From: Mycetocola spongiae
GTDB lineage: Bacteria; Actinomycetota; Actinomycetes; Actinomycetales; Microbacteriaceae
Assembly (NCBI RefSeq): GCF_020424085.1
Contig: NZ_CP080203.1
Location: forward strand, 310,001-374,000
DNA: 64,000 nt
Direction: 5' to 3'
Shown: piece by piece, positions 7,930-17,446 of the stretch
Layout: every line of letters starts with the position of its first letter
Numbering within the stretch: position 1 is the first letter of the stretch
Program-made: the position numbers and the translations under genes
The notes under the pieces: generated by a model
Told to the model about the DNA's origin: nothing
What the model saw: only the letters and a program-made list of their open reading frames with translations
The model's database searches: none

Positions 7930-8643
7930 CCACGCGGGCCCCTGGCGCGTCGAATCCGCCCCTTTTTCCCGGAAAACCGGCGCTCCCGCGGGGGAGTGGG
8001 GTCCGGAAATTCCCTCCCGCGACCCCGTCCTACCGACCCTTCCCCGCCCGGTGCGCACTCTCGCCGCCCGGCCCGCGCTCTTCCCCGCCTGGCTCGCACC
8101 CTCTCGCGCGCGACTCGCTCTCTTCCGCGCCTGGCTCACGCCTTTCCGTGACCGACTCGCTCCCTTCCTCGCCTGGCTCACGCCTTTCCGTGACCGGCTC
8201 ACGCTCTCCCGCGCCCGGCACACACACCCTCGCCGCCTGGCTCGCTCCCTTCCGCGCCTGGCTCACGCCTTTCCGTGACCGGCTCGCGCTCTCCCGTGCC
8301 TGGCTCGCGCCCTTCTGCGCCCGGCTCGCTCCCTTCCGCGCCTGGCTCGCGCCCTTCCGTGCCTGGCTCGCGCCCTCTCGCGCCCGACTCGCATCCTTCT
8401 TCGCCCGGCTCGCACCCGCCCGCGCCTGGCTCGCGCCTGGCCCGCACTCTCCCGCGCCCGCCACACACCCTCCCGCGCCCGCCACCCCGGCCGGCCCGTC
8501 TCCTATGGCCCCCAAAACCCGCGCCCGCCCGCCGCCACCTCCGCAGTAATCCAGAGGAAACCGGCACGGGTTTCGGCGCGCGTTCGTCGCGAACCGCACC
8601 TTCATGGAAGAATGGGAGGTTAGGGCGCCCCTTGGGTCGCGCC
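7930..8643. other. Gene-free rpsT-lepA intergenic region
   Basis: Apart from the rpsT promoter at its left edge and the 21-bp array, I see no gene. The right part (8480-8643) is proline-codon-like low-complexity sequence leading into lepA; it must contain the lepA promoter but no clear box pair was found. Confidence 0.6.
8046..8480. repeat. About twenty degenerate 21-bp tandem repeats upstream of lepA
   Basis: Unit consensus begins GCCTGGCTCGCGCCC and ends TTCCGC (21 nt). Copies run head to tail from about 8046 to 8480, with one 22-nt unit near 8214-8235 that shifts frame. The period is divisible by three, so long open frames appear on both strands. In one plus frame the unit reads as the heptad A-W-L-A-P-F-R, with many third-position changes between copies. 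No start, ribosome site or known family supports a gene. Confidence 0.9.
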
Positions 8644-10533
8644 ATGTCAGTTTTTGTCGATCGAATCCCAGAGGAACGTGTGAGTCCCCAAGCTGTTAAG
8701 GCACTAGAGCCGGCAAGTACCCCGCCGGAGTTCATCCGCAATTTCTGCATCATTGCGCATATCGACCACGGTAAGTCCACCCTGGCCGACCGCATGCTCG
8801 GAATCACCGGAGTGGTGGCCAATCGCGATATGCGCGCGCAGTATCTCGACCGCATGGATATCGAGCGCGAGCGTGGCATCACCATTAAGAGCCAGGCCGT
8901 GCGTATGCCCTGGGCCGATGACGCCGGGCAGTCCTATGCCCTGAATATGATCGATACCCCCGGCCACGTCGACTTCTCCTATGAGGTCTCGCGTTCGCTG
9001 GCCGCCTGTGAGGGTGCCATCCTGCTCGTGGATGCCGCCCAGGGCATCGAGGCCCAGACCCTCGCCAACCTCTACCTGGCCATGGAAAACGATCTCACGA
9101 TCATCCCCGTGCTGAATAAGATCGACCTGCCCGCGGCCGATCCCGAAAAATATGCGCTGGAGCTCGCGAACCTCATCGGCGGCAAGCCCGAGGACGTGCT
9201 GCGCGTCTCGGGTAAAACCGGCATGGGCGTGGAGGACCTCCTCGACCGCGTGGTGCGCGATATTCCCGCCCCCGTGGGCAATGTGGATGCAGCCCCGCGC
9301 GCCATGATTTTTGACTCGGTCTACGATTCCTATCGCGGAGTGGTCACCTATGTGCGCATGGTAGACGGCACGCTGAAGCCGCGCGAGCGCCTCCAGATGA
9401 TGTCCACCGGCACCGTGCACGACCTCCTGGAGATCGGCGTATCCTCGCCCGAGCCCGTGCCCTCCAAGGGCCTGAGCGTGGGTGAGGTGGGCTATCTGAT
9501 CACCGGCGTGAAGGACGTGCGCCTGTCCAAGGTGGGCGATACCGTGACCCACGCCCAGAAGCCCGCCACCGAGGCGCTGCCCGGCTATACCGACCCCAAA
9601 CCCATGGTGTTCTCGGGGCTGTATCCGATCGATGGCTCGGATTATCCGATCCTGCGCGAGGCCCTCGATAAGCTTAAGCTCTCCGATGCCGCACTAAATT
9701 ATGAGCCCGAGACCTCCGTGGCCCTCGGCTTTGGTTTCCGCTGTGGATTCCTCGGCCTGCTGCACCTGGAGATCATCACCGAGCGCCTGGAGCGCGAGTT
9801 TGGCCTCGACCTGATCGCCACCGCCCCCAGCGTGATCTACGAGGTCACCACCGACGATAAAAAAACCGTCACCGTGACCAACCCGAGCGAGTTCCCCACT
9901 GGGAAGATCGCCGCGGTCTCCGAGCCCATGGTGCGCGTGGCCATCCTCGCGCCCAAGGACTATGTGGGCACCATCATGGAGCTGTGCCAGAGCCGCCGCG
10001 GAACCCTGCTGGGCATGGACTATCTGGGTGAGGACCGGGTGGAGCTGCGCTATAACATGCCTCTCGCCGAGATCGTTTTTGACTTCTTTGACCACCTCAA
10101 GAGCCGCACGCAGGGTTATGCATCGCTGGACTATGAGCCCTCGGGTGAGCAGGAAGCCGACCTCGTGAAGGTGGATATTCTGCTGCAGGGTGAGGCCGTG
10201 GACGCCTTCAGCGCCATCGTGCACCGCGATAACGCCTATGCCTATGGTGTGTTGATGACCGAGCGGCTTTCCAAGCTCATCCCGCGTCAGCAGTTTGAGG
10301 TGCCGATCCAGGCCGCAATCGGCGCCCGCATCATCGCCCGCGAATCCATCCGGGCCATCCGCAAGGATGTATTGGCCAAGTGCTATGGTGGCGATATTTC
10401 GCGTAAGCGTAAACTCTTGGAAAAGCAGAAGGAGGGAAAGAAGCGCATGAAGATGGTTGGTCGCGTGGAGGTCCCCCAGGAGGCATTCATTGCCGCGCTG
10501 TCCGGAGATACCGAAAAGAAGGAAAAGAAGTAG
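8644..10533 (+). CDS. lepA: Elongation factor 4 (LepA)
   Basis: Ribosome-associated translational GTPase (EF4). G1 motif [10 protein letters not shown]3 [17 protein letters not shown]4 NKIDLP, then the EF-G-like domains and the LepA C-terminal domain ending with [21 protein letters not shown], diagnostic of the family. The open frame extends back into the repeat array (to 8275). ATG 8644 ([15 protein letters not shown]) is used here. GTG 8680 ([11 protein letters not shown]), preceded by GAGGAA, matches the usual family start better and is a serious alternative. The gene following lepA by 4 nt (DUF1990) and hemW suggest a transcriptional unit. Confidence 0.96.
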   Translation: MSVFVDRIPEERVSPQAVKALEPASTPPEFIRNFCIIAHIDHGKSTLADRMLGITGVVANRDMRAQYLDRMDIERERGITIKSQAVRMPWADDAGQSYALNMIDTPGHVDFSYEVSRSLAACEGAILLVDAAQGIEAQTLANLYLAMENDLTIIPVLNKIDLPAADPEKYALELANLIGGKPEDVLRVSGKTGMGVEDLLDRVVRDIPAPVGNVDAAPRAMIFDSVYDSYRGVVTYVRMVDGTLKPRERLQMMSTGTVHDLLEIGVSSPEPVPSKGLSVGEVGYLITGVKDVRLSKVGDTVTHAQKPATEALPGYTDPKPMVFSGLYPIDGSDYPILREALDKLKLSDAALNYEPETSVALGFGFRCGFLGLLHLEIITERLEREFGLDLIATAPSVIYEVTTDDKKTVTVTNPSEFPTGKIAAVSEPMVRVAILAPKDYVGTIMELCQSRRGTLLGMDYLGEDRVELRYNMPLAEIVFDFFDHLKSRTQGYASLDYEPSGEQEADLVKVDILLQGEAVDAFSAIVHRDNAYAYGVLMTERLSKLIPRQQFEVPIQAAIGARIIARESIRAIRKDVLAKCYGGDISRKRKLLEKQKEGKKRMKMVGRVEVPQEAFIAALSGDTEKKEKK

Positions 10534-10537
10534 GGCG

Positions 10538-11191
10538 ATGCGACGGAGCAATTTCGAGGATCAGCCCGTAGATTATGCCGCGGTGGGCGCCACACAGGCC
10601 GCCGATCTGATGCAGTATCCGCCGCAGGGCTATAGCCCCGCCGAGGACAGCATCCGCCTCGGCAGCGGTCGCGAGCGCTATGACGCCGCGGTGGCCACCC
10701 TGCTCAGCTGGGGTGCCCAGCGTGATGCCGGCCTGGAGATCCTCGAAATTCGCCCGGGCGACGGCAACGAGTATGCCGGAATCCAGTTTGACGATGAGGG
10801 CAATGCAATCGCGCCCAATCATCGCCCGGGGGAGCAGCGCTTCGCTCCCGATGGCAGCCCGTTCCTGGACGCCGGCACCACCGCGCGCCTGCGCGGACGG
10901 ATCGGCCGCTTTGGGGTGGACATGAAAATCCGGGTGGTATATCTGCTGGAATCGCCCAACCGCACGTCCTTCGCCTATGGCACCATCGGCAATGCCCAGC
11001 TCAGCGGCGAGGAATCCTTCACCGTGGAGATCCGCGAGGACGACTCGGTGTGGTTTATCACGCGCGCCTTCTGGCGTCCGGTCTCGCTGCGCTATCGCAC
11101 GTTCCCGCCGCTGGCCACGCGCCGCGCGCAGGTTCTGGCCACCGCGTATCTGCGTGCGCTCTCGCCCACCTGGGCGAGCCCCGCCTCCTGA
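10538..11191 (+). CDS. DUF1990 family protein
   Basis: 217-residue protein of the DUF1990 family (function unknown; members are small alpha/beta proteins often found between lepA and hemW in actinobacteria). The typical pattern is visible: YPPQGYSPAEDSIRLGSGRERYDAAVATLLSWG at the start, a central glycine-rich stretch with RVVYLLESPNRTSFAYGT near residue 130, and EESFTVEIREDDSVWF with SLRYRTFPPLATRRAQ at the end. ATG 10538 is 4 nt after the lepA stop; the stop overlaps the hemW start in TGATG. Cytoplasmic, no signal peptide. Confidence 0.85.
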   Translation: MRRSNFEDQPVDYAAVGATQAADLMQYPPQGYSPAEDSIRLGSGRERYDAAVATLLSWGAQRDAGLEILEIRPGDGNEYAGIQFDDEGNAIAPNHRPGEQRFAPDGSPFLDAGTTARLRGRIGRFGVDMKIRVVYLLESPNRTSFAYGTIGNAQLSGEESFTVEIREDDSVWFITRAFWRPVSLRYRTFPPLATRRAQVLATAYLRALSPTWASPAS

Positions 11192-12411
11192 TGGGTGCCC
11201 TGCCCCTCGGAGATCCGGCGCCCGCGGATGGTGCCCTGCCCGCCCATGTGGTGGAGGCCTCGCGCGATCGCGACCTGAGCTTTTATCTGCACGTCCCGTT
11301 TTGCCGGGTGCGCTGCGGATACTGCGATTTTAATACCTATACGGCCACCGAACTGCGCGGCGCAAAACAGGTGGACTATGCCGATGAGGCCATCGCCGAG
11401 GTGCACCTTTCAGCGCGCGTGCTGGAGGCCGCGGGGCTGCCCGCACGCGCGGTAAATACCGTGTTTTTTGGGGGCGGAACCCCCACGCTGCTGCCCGCGG
11501 AGAATCTGGCGCGGATGCTGCACGTGGTGCGCGATACCCACGGTATTCGCCCGGGCGCGGAGATCACCACCGAGGCCAATCCGGATTCCGTGGACCTCGC
11601 CTATCTGGAGGAGCTGGCCGCGGCCGGCTTCACCCGCGTCTCCTTTGGGATGCAATCGGCCGTGCCGGAGACCCTGCGCACGCTGGATCGCAGCCATACC
11701 CCGGAGCGCGTTCCGCTCGTGGTGGACTGGGCCAAGCGGGCGGGGTTGCAGGTGAGCGTGGACCTGATCTACGGTTCCCCGGGCGAAACCCTGGAGCAGT
11801 GGCAGACCAGCGTGGATGCCGCGCTGAGCTATGGTCCCGATCATCTCTCCGCCTATTCGCTGATCGTGGAACCGGGCACCAAGATGCACCGCCAGATTCG
11901 CAGCGGTGAGCTGGCGGAACCCGATGAGGACCTGCAGGCGGATATGTACGAATACGCCGATGCCACGCTCGCCGCCGCGGGCTTCCAATGGTATGAGGTG
12001 TCCAATTGGTCCCTCTCGGAGGCCACCCGCTCCCGGCATAACCTCGCCTATTGGCGCGGCGATGATTGGTGGGGCATCGGGCCGGGCGCCCATAGCCATA
12101 TCGGCGGGGTCCGCTGGTGGAACGTGAAGCATCCCGCGGCCTATGCGCAGCGCATGGCGGCGGGGGAGTCCCCGGCCATCGGCCGGGAAACCCTGGATGC
12201 CGAGACCCGCGAGATGGAGCGCATCCTCCTGGAATCGCGCACCCTGGAGGGGATTGCGCTCTCCGGCCTGGAGCCCGAGGCGCGGGAGGCGATTCCGCGC
12301 CTGATTGCCGATGGCCTGATCGAGGGCCGCGAGGCCATCGCGGGGCGGCTGCGGCTGACGCTGCGCGGGCGGCTCCTCGCCGATGCCGTGGTGCGTGCCC
12401 TGACCGTTTAA
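11191..12411 (+). CDS. hemW: Radical SAM heme chaperone HemW (coproporphyrinogen III oxidase-like)
   Basis: Radical SAM protein of 406 residues. The 4Fe-4S/SAM motif is visible as FCRVRCGYCDF (Cys-x3-Cys-x2-Cys with the extra HemW-type residues), followed by NTVFFGGGTPTLLP and TEANPDS. HemW-type proteins bind heme and are thought to deliver it to respiratory enzymes rather than act as HemN oxidases; annotation as coproporphyrinogen oxidase is a common error. The open frame extends back to 11050 inside DUF1990, but ATG 11191 overlaps its stop (TGATG) and gives a normal N-terminus. Distal gene of the lepA unit. Confidence 0.93.
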   Translation: MGALPLGDPAPADGALPAHVVEASRDRDLSFYLHVPFCRVRCGYCDFNTYTATELRGAKQVDYADEAIAEVHLSARVLEAAGLPARAVNTVFFGGGTPTLLPAENLARMLHVVRDTHGIRPGAEITTEANPDSVDLAYLEELAAAGFTRVSFGMQSAVPETLRTLDRSHTPERVPLVVDWAKRAGLQVSVDLIYGSPGETLEQWQTSVDAALSYGPDHLSAYSLIVEPGTKMHRQIRSGELAEPDEDLQADMYEYADATLAAAGFQWYEVSNWSLSEATRSRHNLAYWRGDDWWGIGPGAHSHIGGVRWWNVKHPAAYAQRMAAGESPAIGRETLDAETREMERILLESRTLEGIALSGLEPEAREAIPRLIADGLIEGREAIAGRLRLTLRGRLLADAVVRALTV

Positions 12412-12477
12412 CGCCGGATACCACTCGGGCCGGCCATCCCCGCGAGGAAATGGCAGGCCCGGGCCGGTGGGTATGGC

Positions 12478-12882
12478 CTATTTGATCATCCGCCAGCTGA
12501 GCGGATAGCGATACGGGGTGCCGACCAGTGCGGTGGACCCGCCGATGATCGCGAAGATCAGCGCGGCAAGCTCCAACAGCGGGACCAGCAGGAGCAGGAT
12601 CAGGCCGATGCCCAGAAAGAGCGTGCCGGTGCCGACAATTCCCAGGGCGATGATCACGATCAACGCGCTGAGCTGGAAGTTCAGCGCCTCCTTGCCCTCC
12701 TGATCCACAAAACGACCGCGGTCGCGGAAGATCAGCCAGATGATCAGCGCCGGCAGTGGGCTGAAGATTCCGCCGAAGTGGCACAGGGCGGCCCAGGTTT
12801 TATCCTGGCCGGGGGTCAGCGGCACGGGGCCGGCGGGCGCTGCGTTGTAATAGGGAGGCTGTCCCTGCTCGTATTGGCTCAT
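12478..12882 (-). CDS. DUF4870 domain membrane protein
   Basis: 134 residues. A Pro/Tyr/Gln-rich cytoplasmic N-terminus (MSQYEQGQPPYYNAAP) is followed by the DUF4870 core, DKTWAALCHFGGIFSPLPALIIWLIF then GRFVDQEGKEALNFQLS, and two more hydrophobic segments (about 78-125). Three to four membrane segments in total. Function unknown; such proteins are widespread small inner-membrane proteins. It is transcribed against hemW and divergent from hrcA. A TATACA-like -10 read on the minus strand at 12919-12914 may serve it. Confidence 0.85.
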   Translation of the reverse strand: MSQYEQGQPPYYNAAPAGPVPLTPGQDKTWAALCHFGGIFSPLPALIIWLIFRDRGRFVDQEGKEALNFQLSALIVIIALGIVGTGTLFLGIGLILLLLVPLLELAALIFAIIGGSTALVGTPYRYPLSWRMIK

Positions 12883-12967
12883 TATTTGGCCAGGATAGCG
12901 GCAGTACCGGTGTTGTATAACGGGGATGGCCGGGATGATTCGTGCCGCTGACGGAAGCGGGCTAAGA

Positions 12968-12994
12968 TTGGCACTCAGGGGCCCGGAGTGCCAG
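12968..12994. promoter_or_regulatory. CIRCE operator for HrcA
   Basis: TTGGCACTC-N9-GAGTGCCAG, close to the CIRCE consensus TTAGCACTC-N9-GAGTGCTAA with the exact 9-nt spacer. It lies 59 nt upstream of the hrcA start, with a TTATAC -10 candidate at 13014-13019 whose -35 would overlap the right arm. HrcA bound here would block transcription of hrcA-dnaJ and the genes behind them. Confidence 0.88.
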
Positions 12995-13053
12995 CGGCCC
13001 CGTGCCGGTAGCGTTATACCGGCGGTGCACAGATATGGGAGGGTGGTGAACGG

Positions 13054-14076
13054 ATGGTTTCCGAGCGTTCCCTCGCCGTCCTCCGCGCTATTGTGCAGGA
13101 CTACGTATCCAGCCGCGAACCCGTGGGTTCCAAGGCCATCGTGGAGCGACACTCCTTCGGGGTCTCCGCCGCGACCATTCGCAACGATATGGCGCAGCTC
13201 GAGGAGGAGGAGCTGATTCACGCCCCGCATACCTCCTCGGGACGCATCCCCACCGATAAGGGCTATCGCCTCTTTGTGGATCAACTGGCCGATCTGCGCC
13301 CGCTCAGCTCCGTGCAACGCGGGGCCATCGAGGAGTTCCTCGGCGATGGCGTGGGCCTGGACGATGTGCTCTCGCGCACCGTGCGCCTGCTCAGCCAGCT
13401 CACGAGCCAGGTGGCCATCGTGCAGTATCCGTCCTTCGCGCGCGCCCAGGTGCGCCATGTGGAGCTGGTCATGCTCGGCGAGCGTCGCCTGCTGGTGGTC
13501 CTCATCACCGATAACGGCCGGGTGGAGCAGCGCGAGATTGAGCTCACTCTTCCCCTCGGGATCGACGAGGTGGATACCCTCAAGGCGCGGATTAACCGCG
13601 AGCTGCACGGCCTGAGCGTGGCCGATGCCGCGCGCGGGCTCGCCCGGCTGCGCGCCGATCCCGTCGCCGAACACCCCGATCTGATGGAGCGGCTATGTGG
13701 CGCGCTTGAGGAGCAGATCACCGAGTATCGCCAGGATCGGCTGGTCATGAGCGGCACGGCCAACCTCGCGCGTTCCGAACACGATTTTGCCGGCAGCATC
13801 TATCCGGTGCTGGAGGCGCTGGAACAACAGGTGGTGCTGATGCGTCTTTTTGGTGAGATGCAGATCGACGCCCAGGGCGTCTCCGCGCGGATCGGGCGGG
13901 AGAATGCCCCCTTTGGGCTCTCCGAGACCTCGATCGTCGCCGGAAATTATTCTTCCTCTGCGGGCGAAATCGCCCGTCTTGGGGTGCTTGGACCCACAAG
14001 AATGGATTATTCAAGCAATATTGCCTCGGTTCGCGCCGTGGCGCGCTATCTCTCCCGCCAGCTCGGCGAGGGCTAG
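13054..14076 (+). CDS. hrcA: Heat-inducible transcription repressor HrcA
   Basis: Winged-helix repressor of class I heat-shock genes, 340 residues, acting at CIRCE operators and kept active by GroEL in other bacteria. The N-terminal DNA-binding domain shows SERSLAVLRAIVQDYVSSRE, PVGSKAIVERH and AATIRNDMAQLEEE; the sequence SSGRIPTDKGYRLFVD is diagnostic. The C-terminal ATTFGLSETS-like segment near residue 290 fits the GAF-like domain. ATG 13054 has GGGAGG about 17 nt upstream, a weak spacing. A CIRCE copy lies directly upstream, so it autoregulates. First gene of a long operon that reaches era. Confidence 0.97.
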   Translation: MVSERSLAVLRAIVQDYVSSREPVGSKAIVERHSFGVSAATIRNDMAQLEEEELIHAPHTSSGRIPTDKGYRLFVDQLADLRPLSSVQRGAIEEFLGDGVGLDDVLSRTVRLLSQLTSQVAIVQYPSFARAQVRHVELVMLGERRLLVVLITDNGRVEQREIELTLPLGIDEVDTLKARINRELHGLSVADAARGLARLRADPVAEHPDLMERLCGALEEQITEYRQDRLVMSGTANLARSEHDFAGSIYPVLEALEQQVVLMRLFGEMQIDAQGVSARIGRENAPFGLSETSIVAGNYSSSAGEIARLGVLGPTRMDYSSNIASVRAVARYLSRQLGEG

Positions 14077-14144
14077 CCCACAAAAATCGGTAAGAGTAAA
14101 CGGACCGCACCCCCGTCGGGGCGGCCATAAATGGAGGATCACGG

Positions 14145-15242
14145 GTGGCTGACCACTACGAGGTACTGGGTGTTGCGCAAGATGCCTCGGTAGAAGAGAT
14201 TAAGAAGGCGTACCGTAAGCTGGCGCGTCAGCTGCATCCCGACGTGAACCCCGCCGAGGACGCGCAGGAACGCTTTAAGGCCGTGACCCACGCCTATGAC
14301 GTGCTGAGCGATCCCGAGCAGCGTCGCCGCTATGACATGGGCGGTTCCGAGGGACAGGGCCAGGGCTTTGGTGGCTTCGGCGATATTTTTGAGCAGTTCT
14401 TTGGCGGCGGTGGCGGCCAGCAGCGCGGACCCAAATCCCGGCGCGAGCGCGGCCAGGACGCCCTGCTGCGCGTGGATATTGACCTGGACGAGGTCATCTT
14501 TGGTACCCACCGCGACCTCGAGGTGGATACCGCTGTGCTGTGTGAGACGTGTCAGGGCAGCTGTTGCCAGCCCGGCACCCACCCCGTCACCTGTGATATC
14601 TGTCACGGTTCGGGTTCGATCCAGCGCACCGTGCGCAGCCTGCTGGGCAATGTGATGACAGCCTCGCCCTGTGGCACATGCCGCGGCTATGGCACGATCA
14701 TCACCAACCCCTGCGCCACGTGCCAGGGCCAGGGCCGCGTGCGCGCCCGACGCACCGTGCCCGTGGACATCCCCGCGGGAGTGGACACCGGCCTGCGCCT
14801 GCAAATGCCCGGCTCGGGTGAGGTTGGCCAGGCCGGCGGCCCCAACGGCGACCTCTATCTGGAGATCAAGGTGCGCCACCACGATGTCTTCAGCCGCAGC
14901 GGCGACGACCTGCTGTGCACCCTGGAGGTGCCTATGACCGAGGCCATCCTGGGCACCACCACCACGATCCCGGCGCTGGATGGCGACCTCGAGATCGAGA
15001 TCCGCGCGGGAGTCCAGGCCTCCGATGTGATCACCATCCGCGATCGGGGAATCACCAAGCTGCGCGGCCACGGCCGCGGCGACCTCCGCATCGGCATCCA
15101 GGTGGTCACCCCCACCAAGCTGGACCATAAGGAACGCGAGCTGATCGAAAAATTCGCCGCGGGCCGCAAGGATAAAACCGCCGCTCTGGGCCAGTTCCAG
15201 CAGGGTCTCTTCTCCAAGCTGCGCGATAAGTTCAAGGGCTAA
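14145..15242 (+). CDS. dnaJ: Chaperone protein DnaJ
   Basis: Hsp40 co-chaperone, 365 residues, the hrcA-linked DnaJ2 form of actinobacteria. J domain at 1-70 with the HPD motif ([11 protein letters not shown]); Gly/Phe-rich linker about 75-105; four CxxCxG-type zinc repeats between residues 130 and 205 ([33 protein letters not shown]), the first one slightly altered; then the peptide-binding beta domains. GTG 14145 has GGAGG 9 nt upstream. Stop and rsmE start are 3 nt apart. Under CIRCE control by position. Confidence 0.96.
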   Translation: MADHYEVLGVAQDASVEEIKKAYRKLARQLHPDVNPAEDAQERFKAVTHAYDVLSDPEQRRRYDMGGSEGQGQGFGGFGDIFEQFFGGGGGQQRGPKSRRERGQDALLRVDIDLDEVIFGTHRDLEVDTAVLCETCQGSCCQPGTHPVTCDICHGSGSIQRTVRSLLGNVMTASPCGTCRGYGTIITNPCATCQGQGRVRARRTVPVDIPAGVDTGLRLQMPGSGEVGQAGGPNGDLYLEIKVRHHDVFSRSGDDLLCTLEVPMTEAILGTTTTIPALDGDLEIEIRAGVQASDVITIRDRGITKLRGHGRGDLRIGIQVVTPTKLDHKERELIEKFAAGRKDKTAALGQFQQGLFSKLRDKFKG

Positions 15243-15245
15243 GCC

Positions 15246-15986
15246 GTGTCCAGCCTGTTTCTGCGCGAGTTCCCCACGGTTCCGGCCGTGGGGGACTCGC
15301 TGACCCTGACCGGGCCCGAGGCCAAGCACGCGGTCACGGTGAACCGCGTGCGCGTGGGCGAGGAGCTTTTTCTCGGCGATGGCAAGGGCATCATGGTGGC
15401 CTGCACCGTGACCGCTGTATCCCCGCGCGAGCTCGTGGCCGAGGCCACCGCCGTGACCCTGAGCGAGCCCGATCGTCCCCGCCTGTACCTCGTGCAGGCC
15501 CTCGCCAAGGGCGACCGCGATGAGATGGCCGTGCAGGCGGCCACCGAGCTGGGCGTGGCCGGGGTCATTCCGTGGGCCGCCGAGCGCAGCATCTCGCGCT
15601 GGCAGGGAGATAAGGTCGCAAAGGGGCGCGCCCGCTGGGAGACCATCTCCCGCGAGGCCGCCAAGCAGTCGATCCGCGCGCACCTGCCCGAGGTGCGCGA
15701 GATTGTGGACCTCACCCGGCTGTGTGAACTCACCCAGGAATTTGAGATGCTGGTGCTTGATCCCACCGCCGAGGTCGCTCTCACCACGTATCTGGTGAAT
15801 CACAGCGAGCACACCCGGCCGATCGCGCTGGTGATCGGCCCGGAGGGCGGAATCTCGCCGCGGGAGCTGGCGCTCCTGGACAGCGCCGGCGCGCGGCGCG
15901 TGGTCCTGGGCAATACGATCCTGCGCACCTCCACGGCGGGACCCGCCGCAATGGCGGTTATCAATGCCGCACTGGGCCGCTGGTAG
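15246..15986 (+). CDS. rsmE: 16S rRNA (uracil(1498)-N(3))-methyltransferase
   Basis: SPOUT-class (trefoil knot) methyltransferase that methylates N3 of U1498 in 16S rRNA, using SAM. 246 residues. The N-terminal PUA-like domain is followed by the knot domain with LVIGPEGGISPRELALL and LGNTILRTSTAGPAAM, the characteristic SAM-site motifs. GTG 15246 lies 3 nt after dnaJ, so translation is probably coupled. The order dnaJ-rsmE-HIT-phoH-ybeY is conserved in the phylum. Confidence 0.94.
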   Translation: MSSLFLREFPTVPAVGDSLTLTGPEAKHAVTVNRVRVGEELFLGDGKGIMVACTVTAVSPRELVAEATAVTLSEPDRPRLYLVQALAKGDRDEMAVQAATELGVAGVIPWAAERSISRWQGDKVAKGRARWETISREAAKQSIRAHLPEVREIVDLTRLCELTQEFEMLVLDPTAEVALTTYLVNHSEHTRPIALVIGPEGGISPRELALLDSAGARRVVLGNTILRTSTAGPAAMAVINAALGRW

Positions 15987-15987
15987 C

Positions 15988-16002
15988 TAGGATAGGAACA
16001 TG
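15988..16002 (+). promoter_or_regulatory. Internal -10 box before the HIT gene
   Basis: TAGGAT (15988-15993) is followed 6 nt later by the ATG at 16000, the same geometry as at leuA leader, recO and dnaG. It could give a leaderless transcript of the HIT gene. AGGA within the same 6 nt could alternatively act as a ribosome site for operon mRNA. Confidence 0.35.
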
Positions 16003-16353
16003 ACCGAACACGAGCCGAGTATTTTTGCCCGCATCGTCTCCCGTGAAATCCCCGCGGATATCGTTGCCGAGACCGATCGCCTGATCGCCTTCACCGATAT
16101 CGCTCCCCAGGCGCCGGTACACATCCTGGTGGTACCCAAGACCGAAGCCTATGCCAATGTCACCGAGCTGGCCGCGGGCGACCCCGAGCTGCTCAGCGAA
16201 CTGGTGCTCTTTGCCCAGAACATCGCCTCGGAACACGCCGATGGTGACTACCGCCTCGTGTTTAATACCGGCCCCGCCGCCGGTCAGACCGTCTTCCACG
16301 TGCACGCCCACGTCCTCGCCGGTGGACTCACCGAGGCCTCCGTTGGCAGCTAA
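16000..16353 (+). CDS. HIT family protein (HinT-like nucleotide hydrolase)
   Basis: 117-residue histidine-triad protein, likely hydrolysing adenosine or guanosine phosphoramidates. SIFARIVSREIPADIV at the N-terminus and the triad VFHVHAHVLAG (His-x-His-x-His) near residue 100 identify it. Cytoplasmic. The phoH start overlaps its 3' end by 11 nt. Part of the hrcA-era operon, possibly with its own leaderless promoter. Confidence 0.92.
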   Translation: MTEHEPSIFARIVSREIPADIVAETDRLIAFTDIAPQAPVHILVVPKTEAYANVTELAAGDPELLSELVLFAQNIASEHADGDYRLVFNTGPAAGQTVFHVHAHVLAGGLTEASVGS

Positions 16354-17446
16354 CGCCCCGGGCGAGAACCCCGCGGCCGAGGGCTCCGTGGAATTGCGCA
16401 TCCCGCTGGAGGGCCTGCCGATGGTGGGCCTGCTGGGGGCCGAGGACCGACTCCTCGCCACCATCGAGAAGGAATATCCCGCCGTGGACGTCCACGTGCG
16501 CGGCAACGAGATCACCCTCACCGGTCCCGCCCTCGAGGTGGCGCGCGTGGAGGCCCTGATCGCACAGCTCGCCACGCTGGTCAAAAACGGACACGACCTC
16601 TCCTCGGGTGATGTCACCGAGGCCGTGCGCCTGCTCGCCACCGGCTCCGGCCGCGCCCCGAGCGATGTGCTGGGCCAGAATATCCTCAGCTCGCGCGGCA
16701 AGGTGGTGCGCCCCAAGACCGAGGGTCAGCGCGATTATGTGGACGCGATCGACGAAAACACCATTGTTTTTGGCATCGGTCCGGCCGGTTCCGGTAAAAC
16801 CTATCTGGCGATGGCCAAGGCCGTTCAGGCGCTCATGCGCAAGGAGGTCTCCCGGATCATCCTCACCCGTCCCGCGGTGGAGGCGGGGGAGCGGCTGGGC
16901 TTTTTGCCCGGTTCCCTGACCGATAAGATCGACCCCTATCTGCGCCCGCTCTATGACGCCCTCGGCGATATGATGGACCCGGAGATGGTGCCCAAGCTGC
17001 TCGCGGCCGGCACCGTGGAGGTTGCACCCCTGGCCTATATGCGCGGACGCACGCTTAACGATGCATTTGTCATCCTGGACGAGGCACAAAACACCACGCC
17101 CGAACAGATGAAGATGTTCCTGACCCGGCTGGGCTTCGGCTCCAAGATGGTCATCACGGGCGATGTCACCCAGGTGGATCTGCCCACCGGGGCGAGCGGG
17201 CTGCGCCTGGTCACCCGGGTATTGACCGATATCGACGATATCCACTTCGCGCAGCTCACGAGCGCCGACGTGGTGCGGCACTCGCTCGTGGGCAAGATCG
17301 TGGACGCCTATGGCGATTATGATGAGCGCCGCCTCGCGGATCGCTATGAACGCGATCGCGCCGCAGAATTTGCTAACCGCGCCGAACGGCGCACCGGAAC
17401 GGGCGGCCCCCAGGGCCGCAACCCCAGGAGGGGCACCAGCTCATGA
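16343..17446 (+). CDS. phoH: PhoH-like ATPase
   Basis: Cytoplasmic PhoH-family P-loop ATPase, 367 residues, often linked to YbeY and RNA metabolism. KH-like N-terminal region (about 15-80), then the ATPase with Walker A GPAGSGKTYLA near residue 155, RPAVEAGERLGFLPG, and Walker B VILDEAQNTT. The start is not obvious: TTG 16343 has GAGG 6 nt upstream and overlaps the HIT gene by 11 nt; GTG 16388 (VELRIPLEG) is the alternative. The 3' end overlaps ybeY in ATGA. Confidence 0.92.
   Translation: MAANAPGENPAAEGSVELRIPLEGLPMVGLLGAEDRLLATIEKEYPAVDVHVRGNEITLTGPALEVARVEALIAQLATLVKNGHDLSSGDVTEAVRLLATGSGRAPSDVLGQNILSSRGKVVRPKTEGQRDYVDAIDENTIVFGIGPAGSGKTYLAMAKAVQALMRKEVSRIILTRPAVEAGERLGFLPGSLTDKIDPYLRPLYDALGDMMDPEMVPKLLAAGTVEVAPLAYMRGRTLNDAFVILDEAQNTTPEQMKMFLTRLGFGSKMVITGDVTQVDLPTGASGLRLVTRVLTDIDDIHFAQLTSADVVRHSLVGKIVDAYGDYDERRLADRYERDRAAEFANRAERRTGTGGPQGRNPRRGTSS

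Noticed and set aside
8046-8480. Possible CRISPR array in the 21-bp repeats
   Set aside because: Units are directly abutting with no spacers.
7790-8605. Several open frames across the 21-bp array on both strands, including an upstream extension of lepA from 8275
   Set aside because: The 21-nt period keeps every frame open. None has a ribosome site or homologous pattern, and LepA relatives start at about 8644-8680.
12478-13674. 398-codon minus-strand frame extending the DUF4870 gene into hrcA
   Set aside because: The N-terminal 264 residues are antisense to hrcA and cross the CIRCE element; DUF4870 proteins start at the equivalent of 12882.
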